Source: Candidatus Zixiibacteriota bacterium (GTDB lineage Bacteria; Zixibacteria; MSB-5A5; UBA10806; 4484-95). From it: 64,000 nt of DNA. Every line of letters starts with the position of its first letter. Position 1 is the first letter of the stretch. The DNA is taken from assembly GCA_024231855.1 (NCBI GenBank), contig JAAEQD010000062.1, forward strand, positions 104,565 to 168,564, read 5' to 3'. Below the pieces are notes generated by a model. It searched no databases and was not told where the DNA came from. It saw only the letters and a program-made list of their open reading frames with translations. The translations under genes were made by a program, and so were the position numbers. Below are positions 26,601-36,824 of the stretch, piece by piece.

Positions 26601-27737
26601 CTAACGCTGGCCGATAATATCGATATAAAACTCCTCATGATTCTTTATATATTTGTTAACATCATACTTATTTGTAGCCTCTTTACGCGCCTTTTCTCCA
26701 AGGCTTTTGGCGAGTGCTCTGTCTTCTACGAGATTCCTTAAAGCATTGATCAGGCTATTTGGTTCATCCAAAGAATAGATCAATCCCGTAGTATTATGGC
26801 TGATTGCCTCCGCGTTACCGCCCACATCCGAGGCCACCACCGGCAAACCCGCCGCCATATATTCAATTAACGAATTGGAAAATCCCTCGGCCTTGGAGCA
26901 TAAAACTCCAATATCGAACGCGCTCAGACAGGGAACGATATTTGAATACCTGCCGGCGAGTTTGAAAGCGGTGGATAAACCTGATTCATCTATTAGGCCC
27001 TGAAGCTCTTCTCGTCTGGGGCCTTCGCCGACTACGACGAATTTAAGCTTTTTAAAATCGTTATTTAGTTTGGCTGCCGCCCGAATTAAGGAATCTATAT
27101 TTTTCACCGACCGAAGATTAGCTGTAAGGCCGATTAAGGTATCATCGTCGGCGATTTTCCATTCGGCGCGTTGCCTGGTTCGCATTTCGTTATTGATTTC
27201 ATTAAATTTCTCCAGATACATACCATTGTAAATCGTTTTATACCGATCTAAACCGGCGCCTTCGATAGCCGCGGTGGCGCAAGCAATTGCTTTGGAATTG
27301 GCCAAGTAAATCGTTGTGTATCGTTTCAGAAAGCGAAGCATCTTCAATTGCGCGCCGGATAACCTATCCAGGCTGTTTCTTCGGCTGGCTATTATTATTT
27401 TACAGCCGGCAAGTCTGGCCGCGATTGTCCCGGCGATATTGGCATCGGTAAAAAACGTTTGGACAATATCGAATTTACTGACTTTATGAAGTTTTCGGAA
27501 TTCCATCGCAAATCTAAAAAAATCATAACTGAATAGCTTGGTAAAGTTCAGATTATCGTATGAGAAAGGAAGCGATTGAGATTTCAGCCATTTAGAATCA
27601 CGCAAACAAATCAAATGAGGTTCGAACCGATTACGATCAAGGTTGTTCAATAGCATCAAAAGCTGCTGCTCAGTGCCGGCGGAGGGGCTTTCTATTGTAT
27701 CGATAAAGTAAGCTACTTTAATCAATCTCTCACCCAT
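26601..27737 (-). CDS. Glycosyltransferase family 4 (GT-B)
   Basis: 378 residues with a GT-B fold. The N-terminal domain starts IKVAYFIDTIESPSAGTEQQ with the donor-loop Gly region. The C-terminal donor-binding domain has LTANLRSVKNID, VVVGEGPRREEL and the EX7E motif in SKAEGFSNSLIEYMAAG. GT4 enzymes transfer nucleotide-activated sugars with retention, here presumably onto a lipid-linked glycan at the inner face of the membrane. It overlaps the upstream GT4 gene by 8 bp and is the last gene of this glycosyltransferase run. Confidence 0.92.
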   Translation of the reverse strand: MGERLIKVAYFIDTIESPSAGTEQQLLMLLNNLDRNRFEPHLICLRDSKWLKSQSLPFSYDNLNFTKLFSYDFFRFAMEFRKLHKVSKFDIVQTFFTDANIAGTIAARLAGCKIIIASRRNSLDRLSGAQLKMLRFLKRYTTIYLANSKAIACATAAIEGAGLDRYKTIYNGMYLEKFNEINNEMRTRQRAEWKIADDDTLIGLTANLRSVKNIDSLIRAAAKLNNDFKKLKFVVVGEGPRREELQGLIDESGLSTAFKLAGRYSNIVPCLSAFDIGVLCSKAEGFSNSLIEYMAAGLPVVASDVGGNAEAISHNTTGLIYSLDEPNSLINALRNLVEDRALAKSLGEKARKEATNKYDVNKYIKNHEEFYIDIIGQR

Positions 27738-28848
27738 CCATTAAACCTCGGTAGACATTATAGATTTTATTGGCCTGACCCAAAAAGGAGAAGCTGTTTA
27801 TTATGGTTTGATACCCGTGATCCCTGAATTTATCCCGAATTTGCCCGTTTTCCGTCAAGGCCAGGATTTTTTCGGCAAACGAATTCGTATCGCCAGGAGG
27901 GACGAGGAAACCATCGACATCATTGGTTATCAGCTCAGGCACACCGCCTACCGCGGTAGCCACAACGGGTACTTTGAAAGCCATGGCTTCCAGCACGATA
28001 TTAGGCAATCCTTCGGATAACGATGGATTAACCAGGATATCAGCATCTTTCAAACAACCTAACAGATTTTTCTCGAAACCGGGGCAGATCACATTTTCAT
28101 CAATCCCGAAATTACCGATCATCTGTTTAACCTTAGCCATATCCGGGCCATCGCCAAACATAATAAAATGAATCAGCTTATTTTTTTTCAATACCCTGGC
28201 CGCCGTCTCTACCAACGAAGTCTGACCTTTTTCAGGACTGAATCGCCCGCCTGCCAGACAGATAATCGAGTCACCGGGTAAATTGAATTTCGCCCGCAAG
28301 TCGACTTTTTCTATATCACCGAAGCTTTCCGGATCAATCGCGTTATGTGCCACTGTTATTTTCCGGCCCGGTATCAAAAGCCTGGTTAATTTTCGCTTTT
28401 GCTCATCCGAGACAGCTACGATATGATCGGCGAAACGGATTACGATTTTGTCCAGCGCGTGATATAGCTTTATTTTCAGGTTTTCCGAAGTCCAACCCCG
28501 GGAAAAAGCGATCCATTTGGTTTTGGTACCCAGTGTCGACATCAGGCCGATTACCTGTGTACGGTAATCATGAGTGCATAGAATTTGTATATCGTTTTTC
28601 ATTAGATAATTTTTAAGAGTTCGAATGGCTTTAGGGTCATAAGCGTTTCTAACAGCAAACGTGTGTGTTGGAATTCCATCATCGGCAATAACCTTGATGA
28701 ACTCGGGCATATCGCCGTCCTCCGTAAACGAGCTGACCGTTACTTCGAACTCCGACGATTTCGCCAGGCGCGCGTGCATGTGAAGTTGTCGTTCCGGACC
28801 ACCGTAAAAATTCGAGGCACGGAGATGAACAATATTTACATTACTCAT
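27730..28848 (-). CDS. Glycosyltransferase family 4 (GT-B)
   Basis: 372 residues, GT-B fold. Seen motifs: YGGPERQLHMH near the N-terminus, GRFSPEKGQTSL at the start of the donor domain, MFGDGPDMAKVKQM, and the EX7E motif in PSLSEGLPNIVLEAMAF. It is a retaining sugar transferase for the surface glycan; sugar specificity cannot be read from sequence. It overlaps both neighbours by 8 bp (GT2 upstream, GT4 downstream), so the three transferases are translationally coupled. Confidence 0.93.
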   Translation of the reverse strand: MSNVNIVHLRASNFYGGPERQLHMHARLAKSSEFEVTVSSFTEDGDMPEFIKVIADDGIPTHTFAVRNAYDPKAIRTLKNYLMKNDIQILCTHDYRTQVIGLMSTLGTKTKWIAFSRGWTSENLKIKLYHALDKIVIRFADHIVAVSDEQKRKLTRLLIPGRKITVAHNAIDPESFGDIEKVDLRAKFNLPGDSIICLAGGRFSPEKGQTSLVETAARVLKKNKLIHFIMFGDGPDMAKVKQMIGNFGIDENVICPGFEKNLLGCLKDADILVNPSLSEGLPNIVLEAMAFKVPVVATAVGGVPELITNDVDGFLVPPGDTNSFAEKILALTENGQIRDKFRDHGYQTIINSFSFLGQANKIYNVYRGLMDG

Positions 28849-30040
28849 CGATTTTTCTTTCGGTTCTCGTCCAGCCCATTTTTCCCAGTTTAAGCAAAGC
28901 TTTAATTTGGACTAAAAAGAACCAAAATCCATAACGAGGAATTTGTAGCAGTGATTTTAAGGCGGCTTTTTTGTCGGAAATAAATATGATACCTGTCATT
29001 AAATACAAAATTAATAGAACTACCAGCAAAAGCGACCAGATTACAAAAATCTGATTTAGTCCACTGCCGGCGAAAAATCCCAACACCATGGCAATACCGG
29101 CTATATATATTAAAAGCGGGCGGCTTAAAAGCATAAAAGACAAGCCCAGTTCTATTAGATCCGGCCTGCCGGTCTTAATACCTTTATACATTAACGGCAG
29201 CATCTTGTTTTTGATAAGCTCAAATGTACCCGAAGCCCAGCGAAGTTTTTGACTGTGCGACTGATCGTAGGAGGAAGTTGCCGCCGCGAAAACCATGCTA
29301 TCGATATTGAAATCAATCTTTATCTCATCAATCAGAAGATTAACGGCATATTCCACATCCTCGGTGATTGAATGAGAATCCCAGGGATGATCCCGCAAAA
29401 CCCGGCTATCAATTGCCATGCCGGTGCCACGGAGCAATATCGGAAGGCCAAGTATGGCCCGAGGTTTATAAAACATGATATTCTCAACGATATTGGCCAT
29501 ACTTTGCAGATAAGACAAAGAAGTTTTCTGCTCGACCGAGAAGCCATAATATAGCTGTACCGCCCCGGCCCCGCTTTCCAGCGATTTAGCCATAGTTATC
29601 AGCATATTGGATTCTATTAAGGTGTCGGCATCAACGATAGCAACAGCCTGGAAACTATCGAGGTCATATTGATCGATCGCCCACTCCAGGGCAAAGCCTT
29701 TGCCCTTATTAATATCATCGCTTCTTTCCAGTACTGTTACATTGAAATTCCGTGCTATTTGAGCCGTAGAATCATCGCAGTTATCAGCTATTACGGCGAT
29801 TTCGATTCGCCCCACAGGCTCCAGCATTTTTAAGCTTTCAAGAGTCCGGGCGATTACTTGTTCTTCATTATGAGCCGGTATTAAAATCAGGAAATCATAC
29901 TTGCCGACTGTTTCGGGATACTCTTTCGCTCCCAATAATCCGATAACAGCGAGAATAAACAAATATAATATGGCTCCCGATAGCGCCAATAAAATGAACA
30001 ATACCATAATATCCAGAATGATCACAAATCCGTTCCCCAT
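28841..30040 (-). CDS. Processive-type glycosyltransferase family 2, membrane protein
   Basis: 399 residues. Membrane helix about 6-36, a cytosolic GT-A domain, then two or three C-terminal helices (about 305-365). Catalytic motifs: PAHNEE (55-60), DAD (137-139), GTGMAID (205-211), ED (227-228) and QKLRW (264-268, the QxxRW signature). This set is found in beta-glycan synthases and poly-GlcNAc/hyaluronan-like enzymes, and in some single-addition GT2s. It overlaps the GT4 gene downstream by 8 bp; 36 bp separate it from the PaaK-like gene upstream. Confidence 0.92.
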   Translation of the reverse strand: MGNGFVIILDIMVLFILLALSGAILYLFILAVIGLLGAKEYPETVGKYDFLILIPAHNEEQVIARTLESLKMLEPVGRIEIAVIADNCDDSTAQIARNFNVTVLERSDDINKGKGFALEWAIDQYDLDSFQAVAIVDADTLIESNMLITMAKSLESGAGAVQLYYGFSVEQKTSLSYLQSMANIVENIMFYKPRAILGLPILLRGTGMAIDSRVLRDHPWDSHSITEDVEYAVNLLIDEIKIDFNIDSMVFAAATSSYDQSHSQKLRWASGTFELIKNKMLPLMYKGIKTGRPDLIELGLSFMLLSRPLLIYIAGIAMVLGFFAGSGLNQIFVIWSLLLVVLLILYLMTGIIFISDKKAALKSLLQIPRYGFWFFLVQIKALLKLGKMGWTRTERKIDE

Positions 30041-30076
30041 TATGTTATATATTGATAGATCGTCAAATACGCAAAA

Positions 30077-31438
30077 CTATAGAGGTTTTGCGCCCCTTTT
30101 TTCCTGGGGGATATTACAGATAGAGAACCTGTATTTCCCTCGCTCCGTTTGGACGATCTTCTCCACATATTCTATATTATATTTCATAGATTTGCCAAAA
30201 TATAAAGGAATTTTTTCCTTGAACGATCCCAGTGATTTATCATTGAAGTCGTCGTTTTTAACAATTTTGAAATTTAACACGTCCAGTTTATCCTGGATAA
30301 TCTGAACTTGTTTCACCCCCGGAATATGTATAGTGAAAGTGTCCAGTACTGAAATACCCGAGATAGTCCGGCCATCGGGAGTATACAGCAAATCGGCGGT
30401 TCGGCCATAGATTTTGCCTAAGCGGGGTAGACCGCGACCGCAGCCGCATTCGCCGGTTTTTGTCGTAGCCATATCGCCAATTTCATAACGAATAAAGGGC
30501 ATACCCCGGTTATCCAGGTCGGTGATAATCAATCGGCCGGGATTAGTCTCATCGCCGCCGTCAACCTCTACATGCAATCCCTCGGCATGAATATGTAAAC
30601 CGTCGTGCTGATCGCATTCCGAGGCAATTATGCTCAATTCCTCACAACCATAACGATTGAAAAGGACCTTACCAAACAGTTTTTCAATCCTGGCTCGCTC
30701 ATGCTCATACAGTATCTCGGCGGTTGAAATAATCCCCCTGATACCCAGATCAGCGATTTTGTGCTCTTCGATAAAACAGGCCAAAGCGTAAAGGGAATGA
30801 GCATGACCCATCATGACCGTAGGCTTGAAATTTCGGACTTTTTGAATAAACTTCTTGTTATAATCCTCACTCATTAAAAGCGTGTCGAGGTAAATCGTCC
30901 TGGTATTAAAATAGTTATATACTTTTTCCTTAAAAGAGTACTCCCTTTCGGTATCGCCCCATATCGCGGCCAACTTATCGCCTCGATTATAGTTCGCCCA
31001 GCTATTGTGACGGAGCGTCGCGGCCAGTTTTCGATCGCATGCCTGGAAATCGACATATAGCTTCAGCGGGACACTGGTAGACCCGCCGGTACGCTTATAA
31101 AACAGGTCTTTGATTTTAAACCGGTCGGAAACTATATGCTCTTGATTACTTCTTATATCATCCTTAGTCAGAATCGGTATTTTTTTAATATCTTCAAATG
31201 AACTAAAAGACTGTGGATTAAATCCACAATCGGCGAATCTGCGGGTGTAAAAAGAGCAATGTTTGTCAGCGTAAATCAGGATATCTTTGAGCTTCGATAA
31301 TTGTAATTCTCTGATTTTTCCCGGCGAATAGTATTGAGATTCGCGAAGCTCCTTTAGAAACGGGCCGATAGTTTTCCCTTCCCGTTTGTCAAATAACGGT
31401 ATCGTCAAATACCTCGCCAGATATTTAACAATATCCAT
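30077..31438 (-). CDS. PaaK/CapK-like AMP-forming ligase
   Basis: The ATG at 31438 fits best: GAGGGG lies upstream and the stop of the preceding gene ends one base before. Product 453 residues. It resembles the CapK/phenylacetate-CoA ligase family of adenylate-forming enzymes: FYKRTGGSTSVPLKLYVD (P-loop-like), the N-terminal RELQLSKLKDILIYADKHC, NRYGCEELSIIASECDQH and GRTADLLYTPDGR. CapK-type members occur in capsule and exopolysaccharide loci, where they may activate an acid for attachment to a sugar; the acid is not known. The active-site Lys of typical ligases was not located with confidence. Confidence 0.85.
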   Translation of the reverse strand: MDIVKYLARYLTIPLFDKREGKTIGPFLKELRESQYYSPGKIRELQLSKLKDILIYADKHCSFYTRRFADCGFNPQSFSSFEDIKKIPILTKDDIRSNQEHIVSDRFKIKDLFYKRTGGSTSVPLKLYVDFQACDRKLAATLRHNSWANYNRGDKLAAIWGDTEREYSFKEKVYNYFNTRTIYLDTLLMSEDYNKKFIQKVRNFKPTVMMGHAHSLYALACFIEEHKIADLGIRGIISTAEILYEHERARIEKLFGKVLFNRYGCEELSIIASECDQHDGLHIHAEGLHVEVDGGDETNPGRLIITDLDNRGMPFIRYEIGDMATTKTGECGCGRGLPRLGKIYGRTADLLYTPDGRTISGISVLDTFTIHIPGVKQVQIIQDKLDVLNFKIVKNDDFNDKSLGSFKEKIPLYFGKSMKYNIEYVEKIVQTERGKYRFSICNIPQEKRGAKPL

Positions 31439-31439
31439 A

Positions 31440-32891
31440 TTAGTTCCCCTCTTCTGTCGCTTCAGAAAGCATTTTTCCAGGTTCCAATTCTTGTATCTTC
31501 CGCCCACCTGTCTCAGTTTTACCGAAACCGGAAATTCCTTCCTTCATCATCATAACAACGATTGCCGAAAGAATATACCAGTTATATCGATATAGATTGT
31601 GACCGCCTACTCCCATAAAAAATAGAAGCCATATATGAGCTTTCATTGCCAGTGTCATGTTCAGCATGAAAATATTGCCGGTTGATTTGAAATGTGATTT
31701 TAATCTCTTGATATTGGCTGCTAATAAATAGATCCAGAAACCAAATGATATAATTCCAAGTAATCCCATCTCACTCATCAATTGGGCCGGAAGCGTGTGG
31801 GCTTGCAGCCATGTGTTTCCATAAATCGTGCCCATGGCGGTTGAAAAGTTACCCGGCCCATAGCCATAGATCGGTCGATCCATCAACATTACAAAGCCGT
31901 ATTTCAAGAATTCGTAACGACTCCTGGCCGATACGGCGGCGCCGGTAGCATCCTCACTGGTATCCATGTCGGTGACACTTATAAATCTCTCCTTATACTG
32001 GTCAGGCATTATCACCCATCCGATAATCAACAAAGAGGCAATAACTATGAAATTTCGGATCTTGTGCCGGCGTTCCCAAATAATCAACATCCCAAACACC
32101 AGCACTCCGGACATGCCTGTACGGGAGCCTGTTAGCACGATACACCATAGGGCGATTAAAGAGATACCGAATAAGAGTATTCTGATGCTTATTGATGTTT
32201 TTTTCGTGAAATAGTAATAGATTAAGGGCAGAGTGTAAATAATAGTCGCCGCCAGCGAATTGGGATCGCCTAATGATGTATCCATGGCGAACGCTCGCTC
32301 TATACCCATTTCTACTTTGCGTATGCCGTTATAATAATTCACCACCGCCGATGTCGCGTGAAAGGCGGTACCGAGAATTGTATATAAGATAAAGAATTTG
32401 AATTGCTTTTCGGTATCGACTAAGTGAATCACGCAAAAGAAAACGATCAACAGCCTGATCGCTTTCACCCAGACTTCCCAGGAGCGGGAAATCCATATCG
32501 AGGTCGAAACAGTTAGAAGCATGGCCAATACGAAGCCGGCCACAGCGTAGTGAACGCCGGTAATGTTGAATTTGAAATCGTCCTGCATTTTCAATTTAAG
32601 AAAAGTCAGAACAAGCATGGCTATGCCTATTGTTTTTTCCAGGGCAACGACCTGGGTAAACCAAATCTCTTGAGGCCGGACATAGAAAATCAGTAAGTAT
32701 ATCAACAGGCCGATAAATGGCTTTTTCAAAATCACCAGACCGCCGATTACAGCTATCAGCATAACGAACGGCAGAACATAATAATCTGTCACTAAAAACA
32801 GCGGTAATATAATACAGATAGCCAGAATCCCGATCTGCGCCATCAATTCTCTTGTAATATATACTTTTGGTGTTCGTTCGTTATCAGCCAT
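31440..32891 (-). CDS. O-antigen ligase / polymerase-like membrane protein
   Basis: 483 residues with about 10-12 membrane helices and a large periplasmic loop (about 290-370) holding YGPGNFSTAMG, as in the WaaL/Wzy (O-antigen ligase) family. The early motif IFYVRPQEIWF resembles that in ligases annotated as exosortase-A-associated O-glycosylation ligases. The expected role is joining or polymerising lipid-linked glycan on the periplasmic face. Its stop is immediately before the start of the PaaK-like gene. No exosortase gene is in the window, so the specific subtype is unproven. Confidence 0.85.
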   Translation of the reverse strand: MADNERTPKVYITRELMAQIGILAICIILPLFLVTDYYVLPFVMLIAVIGGLVILKKPFIGLLIYLLIFYVRPQEIWFTQVVALEKTIGIAMLVLTFLKLKMQDDFKFNITGVHYAVAGFVLAMLLTVSTSIWISRSWEVWVKAIRLLIVFFCVIHLVDTEKQFKFFILYTILGTAFHATSAVVNYYNGIRKVEMGIERAFAMDTSLGDPNSLAATIIYTLPLIYYYFTKKTSISIRILLFGISLIALWCIVLTGSRTGMSGVLVFGMLIIWERRHKIRNFIVIASLLIIGWVIMPDQYKERFISVTDMDTSEDATGAAVSARSRYEFLKYGFVMLMDRPIYGYGPGNFSTAMGTIYGNTWLQAHTLPAQLMSEMGLLGIISFGFWIYLLAANIKRLKSHFKSTGNIFMLNMTLAMKAHIWLLFFMGVGGHNLYRYNWYILSAIVVMMMKEGISGFGKTETGGRKIQELEPGKMLSEATEEGN

Positions 32892-32974
32892 AGTATTATT
32901 GGATATCGATCATAACCTGTTTTGTCAATAGTTAATTATCTGTTTTATCCCAAATTCAGATCTGTAGCCATCAT

Positions 32975-34480
32975 TTACCGTTTAAATCTGGCCAGTAAAT
33001 TGACCCTGTCTTCGGGAATTAGTACCCAATACCAAAAACCGGCCAGGGCCACCAGGCTCAAGCCCATAGTATTTATTATCAAGCCCGGCCAACCGCCGAT
33101 TGGATTGAAATTGGTGAGCAAGAAGCCTATTGGAACGGTTAGCACTGATGCCGCCAATACCATTTTCAGGTTGGTGGTATAAAACGATTTTAAACTGATT
33201 TCAATAATACGGCTGAAAACAACAGGATAGATGAATAAGTAGATAATAAATTGCGGCATAGCGGTACCCAGGGCGACGCCGTATATACCAAGAGAAGTTT
33301 GGACCAGGATTACACTCAGGGCTATTTTCAAAACGGCTTCGATTACCAATATATATAAAAGTGTCTTGTGCTTGCTTATACCCAGAAGTACCGAATTGGC
33401 GGCTACTTGCGGAAGGTAAATAGCGGCGGGGATGATCAATATGTGAAGGACATTGACCGTGCTCTGGAAATCGTCACCCATCCACAATAGTATGAACCTC
33501 CCGCCTAAAAATAAAATCCCGGCCGCGACACATGAGGTTAGATAATACAGGTATTTTGATAACCTCAAATATAAGTCGGCGATTTCCTTATGATCCTTCG
33601 AAGCGTCGAAATGGCTGATTGCCGGTATAAGGGGTATCCCGATTGCGTTTATCATAGTTCGAAGGTAATTGATCATAATCCCGGCGATGCTAAAATAGGT
33701 GACCTGGGTAGTATTCAGAAATATGCCGATAATTATGTTGTCGCTACTGAAAATCACCATCCAGGCAACTACTATTAATAAGCTGATAAAGCCATAGCTC
33801 ATAAGTTCTTTGACTCGTTTTATATTGGCGTTTTTGAGTCGGTACTTAATTTCTGGGACCAGGCGTTTCTGAGCGATTGTTCTGGCAATAAGTTTCGCGA
33901 AATGAGTCGAGAAAGTGATAACCGCCAGGGCAATAAGGCCGCGTCCGGTACTGACGAAATAGACGATAATCAAGGCGTTTAATAAAGCCACTATAATATC
34001 TATGACATTCCCGATATCGTATCGATGAAACGGACCCAGCGCGGTACTGGTCATGAAGTAAAAAACACATACCTGTTTGAAGCCTATTATAATCAGCACG
34101 ATCTGCATAGCGGTTTTGAGTTCAGGGGATACATTAAATAAATCGATAAAGTATATTGCTATAATCAGCACGAATGGAATTATCAGAGTACCGGAAATTC
34201 CATATATGAGATTGCTTGAATTTATTATCTCGTTCAGGCTTTTATAATCTTTGGTGGCGTAATACTTGGGTATGAAACGGGCCAGGCTCTGTTTCATTCC
34301 GGCATCGAGAAAATTCGTATAAGCGACTACCGATAATACCAACGCCCATATTCCATATTGTTCTTTACCGAGATTATGCACCAAAAACGGGCTCATGAAA
34401 AAAGCCAGGCCCAAAGACACAAACATCGATGCCCAGTTGGAGAATATATTTTTAACTAATCGTCGCTTGGGATTCGCCAT
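32975..34480 (-). CDS. Wzx-type polysaccharide flippase (MOP superfamily)
   Basis: 501 residues with about 14 predicted helices. The N-terminus is typical of RfbX/Wzx proteins: NIFSNWASMFVSLGLAFFMSPFLVHNLGKEQYG, with the L-G-x-x-x-Y-G hallmark. Such proteins move undecaprenyl-linked glycan units to the periplasmic side. With the ligase/polymerase at 31440 it makes up the export half of the locus. An 83-bp gap separates it from that gene. Confidence 0.92.
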   Translation of the reverse strand: MANPKRRLVKNIFSNWASMFVSLGLAFFMSPFLVHNLGKEQYGIWALVLSVVAYTNFLDAGMKQSLARFIPKYYATKDYKSLNEIINSSNLIYGISGTLIIPFVLIIAIYFIDLFNVSPELKTAMQIVLIIIGFKQVCVFYFMTSTALGPFHRYDIGNVIDIIVALLNALIIVYFVSTGRGLIALAVITFSTHFAKLIARTIAQKRLVPEIKYRLKNANIKRVKELMSYGFISLLIVVAWMVIFSSDNIIIGIFLNTTQVTYFSIAGIMINYLRTMINAIGIPLIPAISHFDASKDHKEIADLYLRLSKYLYYLTSCVAAGILFLGGRFILLWMGDDFQSTVNVLHILIIPAAIYLPQVAANSVLLGISKHKTLLYILVIEAVLKIALSVILVQTSLGIYGVALGTAMPQFIIYLFIYPVVFSRIIEISLKSFYTTNLKMVLAASVLTVPIGFLLTNFNPIGGWPGLIINTMGLSLVALAGFWYWVLIPEDRVNLLARFKR

Positions 34481-34587
34481 ATGCTGAAACCATTAATTAT
34501 TGTTTTCGTCATTATGTACACTCGCGCGATTAAAGCGAGATACAACTTCGGCGCCCGCCTTAGCAATCAGGCGCGGATGGGGCCATA

Positions 34588-35655
34588 TCAGATACGGCCA
34601 TGCAAAACCATTTTAATCAGGATTTTCCCCAAATAAAAGTTGATCTCGTATTTGTCATCCCCGTAAATACTTAACCTCGGTAATGTATACAAATCCGACC
34701 CGGATAACGGATAATCGGATATTCCGGGTTGAGTCGTGAAGCCTATCTCGTATCCGGCTTTCCGGGCCTGCTCGACTACGGAATCGTTGAACGATCCCGC
34801 CGGATAGCAGATTGAAGTCACGGTCGTGTCCAGTTGTTTTTCCAGTTCGTGTTTCGATTCGATAAACTCTTTTTCAACTTCGGTCGGTTCAAGTTCCTCT
34901 AATTTATTGTGCGATACGCCATGTGATTCGAATCTGACTCCTTGCCCGGCCAGAGTTCTATGATCGTCCCAGCTAAGACATCTGATTCCGAGGTCGTATT
35001 CTTTGCCAGTCGCTTTCTCGAATCTATCTACTATATCATCGATTATCGGATGCTTATAATTATTCAATTCATTGACTATATTTTGACAGAGCCCGGCTTT
35101 TCCGCGTTCGTCTATCGGTAGTTCTCGCTGCAATAATACTTTTATTTTCTCAGGTACGTTATCGGTATCATTTCCGATTTTCGCCCATAAATCTGATGTC
35201 ATCTTATTGAAAGAATTGGAGACTAGAAGATGCCAGAACCTCATGTCGGTATCGATATAACCGGTGGGCGTGAAAACAACGCTCGGGCAGCCGGCCTTTT
35301 CCAAAACAGGCTGAGCATGATCGATGAATTCAGAATCCGCGTCATCAAAAGTGATCAGCGCGGAATGCTTTTTCAGATTTGCCTCGCCGGTTAAAACATC
35401 AATATACTTATCCAGATCGATAATATCGAAATACTTAATAATACTTTCGATTTGTGCCTTGAAATCCTCCTTATCGAGCCCCCGATCATATCCCAGGTAA
35501 TATCCGGCCGTTTGTTTACTATCGGCTATCCTGTGGTAGGTAAAAACCACCAGGAATTTTTTTTCTGTCATCGCCGAGGAAACCAGATAAACCAGCCGCC
35601 AAAACCCCAAATAGTAAGCGATTCGGAATAAGAAAAATTTTATTACGCTTTTCAT
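34588..35655 (-). CDS. Polysaccharide deacetylase (NodB domain, CE4-like)
   Basis: 355 residues. CE4 motifs are present: VVFTYHRIAD near the start, ALITFDDADSEF (motif 1, catalytic and metal Asp), FESHGVSHNKL (motif 2, His-x3-His) and SICYPAGSFND (motif 3). An N-terminal hydrophobic segment (about 8-25) could anchor it. CE4 enzymes remove acetyl groups from N-acetyl sugars in glycans. The position in the locus suggests action on the exported polymer or on its lipid-linked precursor. It stands 50-110 bp from both neighbours. Confidence 0.9.
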   Translation of the reverse strand: MKSVIKFFLFRIAYYLGFWRLVYLVSSAMTEKKFLVVFTYHRIADSKQTAGYYLGYDRGLDKEDFKAQIESIIKYFDIIDLDKYIDVLTGEANLKKHSALITFDDADSEFIDHAQPVLEKAGCPSVVFTPTGYIDTDMRFWHLLVSNSFNKMTSDLWAKIGNDTDNVPEKIKVLLQRELPIDERGKAGLCQNIVNELNNYKHPIIDDIVDRFEKATGKEYDLGIRCLSWDDHRTLAGQGVRFESHGVSHNKLEELEPTEVEKEFIESKHELEKQLDTTVTSICYPAGSFNDSVVEQARKAGYEIGFTTQPGISDYPLSGSDLYTLPRLSIYGDDKYEINFYLGKILIKMVLHGRI

Positions 35656-35704
35656 ATTTCTCTGCCGAATTTGTTAAAACTGTTTTTCATGATCTATTTC
35701 CGCC

Positions 35705-36760
35705 TTAGGCATCCCCGTCGTTATCACCATCCAGGTAATGCCAGCTGTTTTTATCAAGAACATCATCACGATAGGGATAGTTCTCATCTACCTCGACAAT
35801 AATACTTCTATTGTCGGCTCTTATTACAAAACCATACTTCCTGACTTGATTGATTATCGAATTATTGCCAAAATAATAGAAAGTTATTATGTCGATATCT
35901 CTCTCGCGGTGATATAAAATGAATTTCGATAGTAGGGGATTGAGGTTTTTGCCGATATCCACCGCGAAACAATCGGCAATCTGTATGTTTTTCCCGATTT
36001 CCTGGTAGACGATATAACCTAATAGTTCTCCGCTCTGTTTTCTGGCCAGGGTGAAAGTGTGGTAGTTCTTATATGAACATTTGGCAAACCGCCAATTGAG
36101 CGCCTCGCTTGATCTTTCCCCGATAACCGGATATTGAGCTTTGGCCTTGCGCCAGAGTTCATCGAATCTTTCATCGTATGAATCAACTATATCACAGGCA
36201 TATTCATCTGAATTTTTGTACAGTTTCTCTTTTGATTTGAGTTTAAGTAATATATCAAAAGGCTCCGCCAGAAGTTTGGCCAGGAAAGAAATCCTCAGTA
36301 TTTTTTTCAGATAACCGTACGACTTTAATATTTTTACCATCCTTACGGTACGGCCGATCACCTTAAAGCCGGCGCCTTGTCCTACTTTTTCTGAAATTAC
36401 ATTGGGTGTGGCATAGGCGAATTCAATATCGGTGTTTTTGTAATCGGCGTTCACGGCTTGCTGTAATGATATAGCCGAACGATGGCCTCGATGTTTTTTC
36501 GCTACGGCCAAATCACCGGCAATGCCGGCCAAAACGGTATTGCCGTTAATAGCCATCCGCTTGGGAAATAACGCGTTAGTACCGACGATTTTATTATTGT
36601 CGGCGTTTTTTAAAACCCAACATAATGATTCGCCAAAAGGATTGTTTTTATAGAAAAGGGAGTATTTTTCCACAGGCCAACCCGGGAAATTTTCTCTCCA
36701 AAAACCGACTATTTCCGATTCGCTCTTTACTAAATCAACTTTTTCAATTGTATATTTCAT
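35705..36760 (-). CDS. GNAT-like acyltransferase, tandem paralog 3
   Basis: 351 residues. It begins MKYTIEKVDLVKSESEI and shares with the next two genes the N-terminal FWRENFPGWPVEKYSLFY block, a GNAT-like cofactor loop region KKHRGHRSAISLQQA, and the central signature ERSSEALNWRFAKCSYKNY. A second GNAT-like half (LGYIVYQEIG onward) suggests two fused GNAT folds, as in FemAB-type enzymes. Substrate unknown; acylation of an amino sugar or a peptide-like group in the polymer is inferred from the locus. The DGDNDGDA tail is shared with its paralogs in part. Confidence 0.75.
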   Translation of the reverse strand: MKYTIEKVDLVKSESEIVGFWRENFPGWPVEKYSLFYKNNPFGESLCWVLKNADNNKIVGTNALFPKRMAINGNTVLAGIAGDLAVAKKHRGHRSAISLQQAVNADYKNTDIEFAYATPNVISEKVGQGAGFKVIGRTVRMVKILKSYGYLKKILRISFLAKLLAEPFDILLKLKSKEKLYKNSDEYACDIVDSYDERFDELWRKAKAQYPVIGERSSEALNWRFAKCSYKNYHTFTLARKQSGELLGYIVYQEIGKNIQIADCFAVDIGKNLNPLLSKFILYHRERDIDIITFYYFGNNSIINQVRKYGFVIRADNRSIIVEVDENYPYRDDVLDKNSWHYLDGDNDGDA

Positions 36761-36824
36761 ATATTTATAATCATCGTGTTAATATTTTTACAATTAATAA
36801 AAAGATTTCCCAGCAAGATAATAT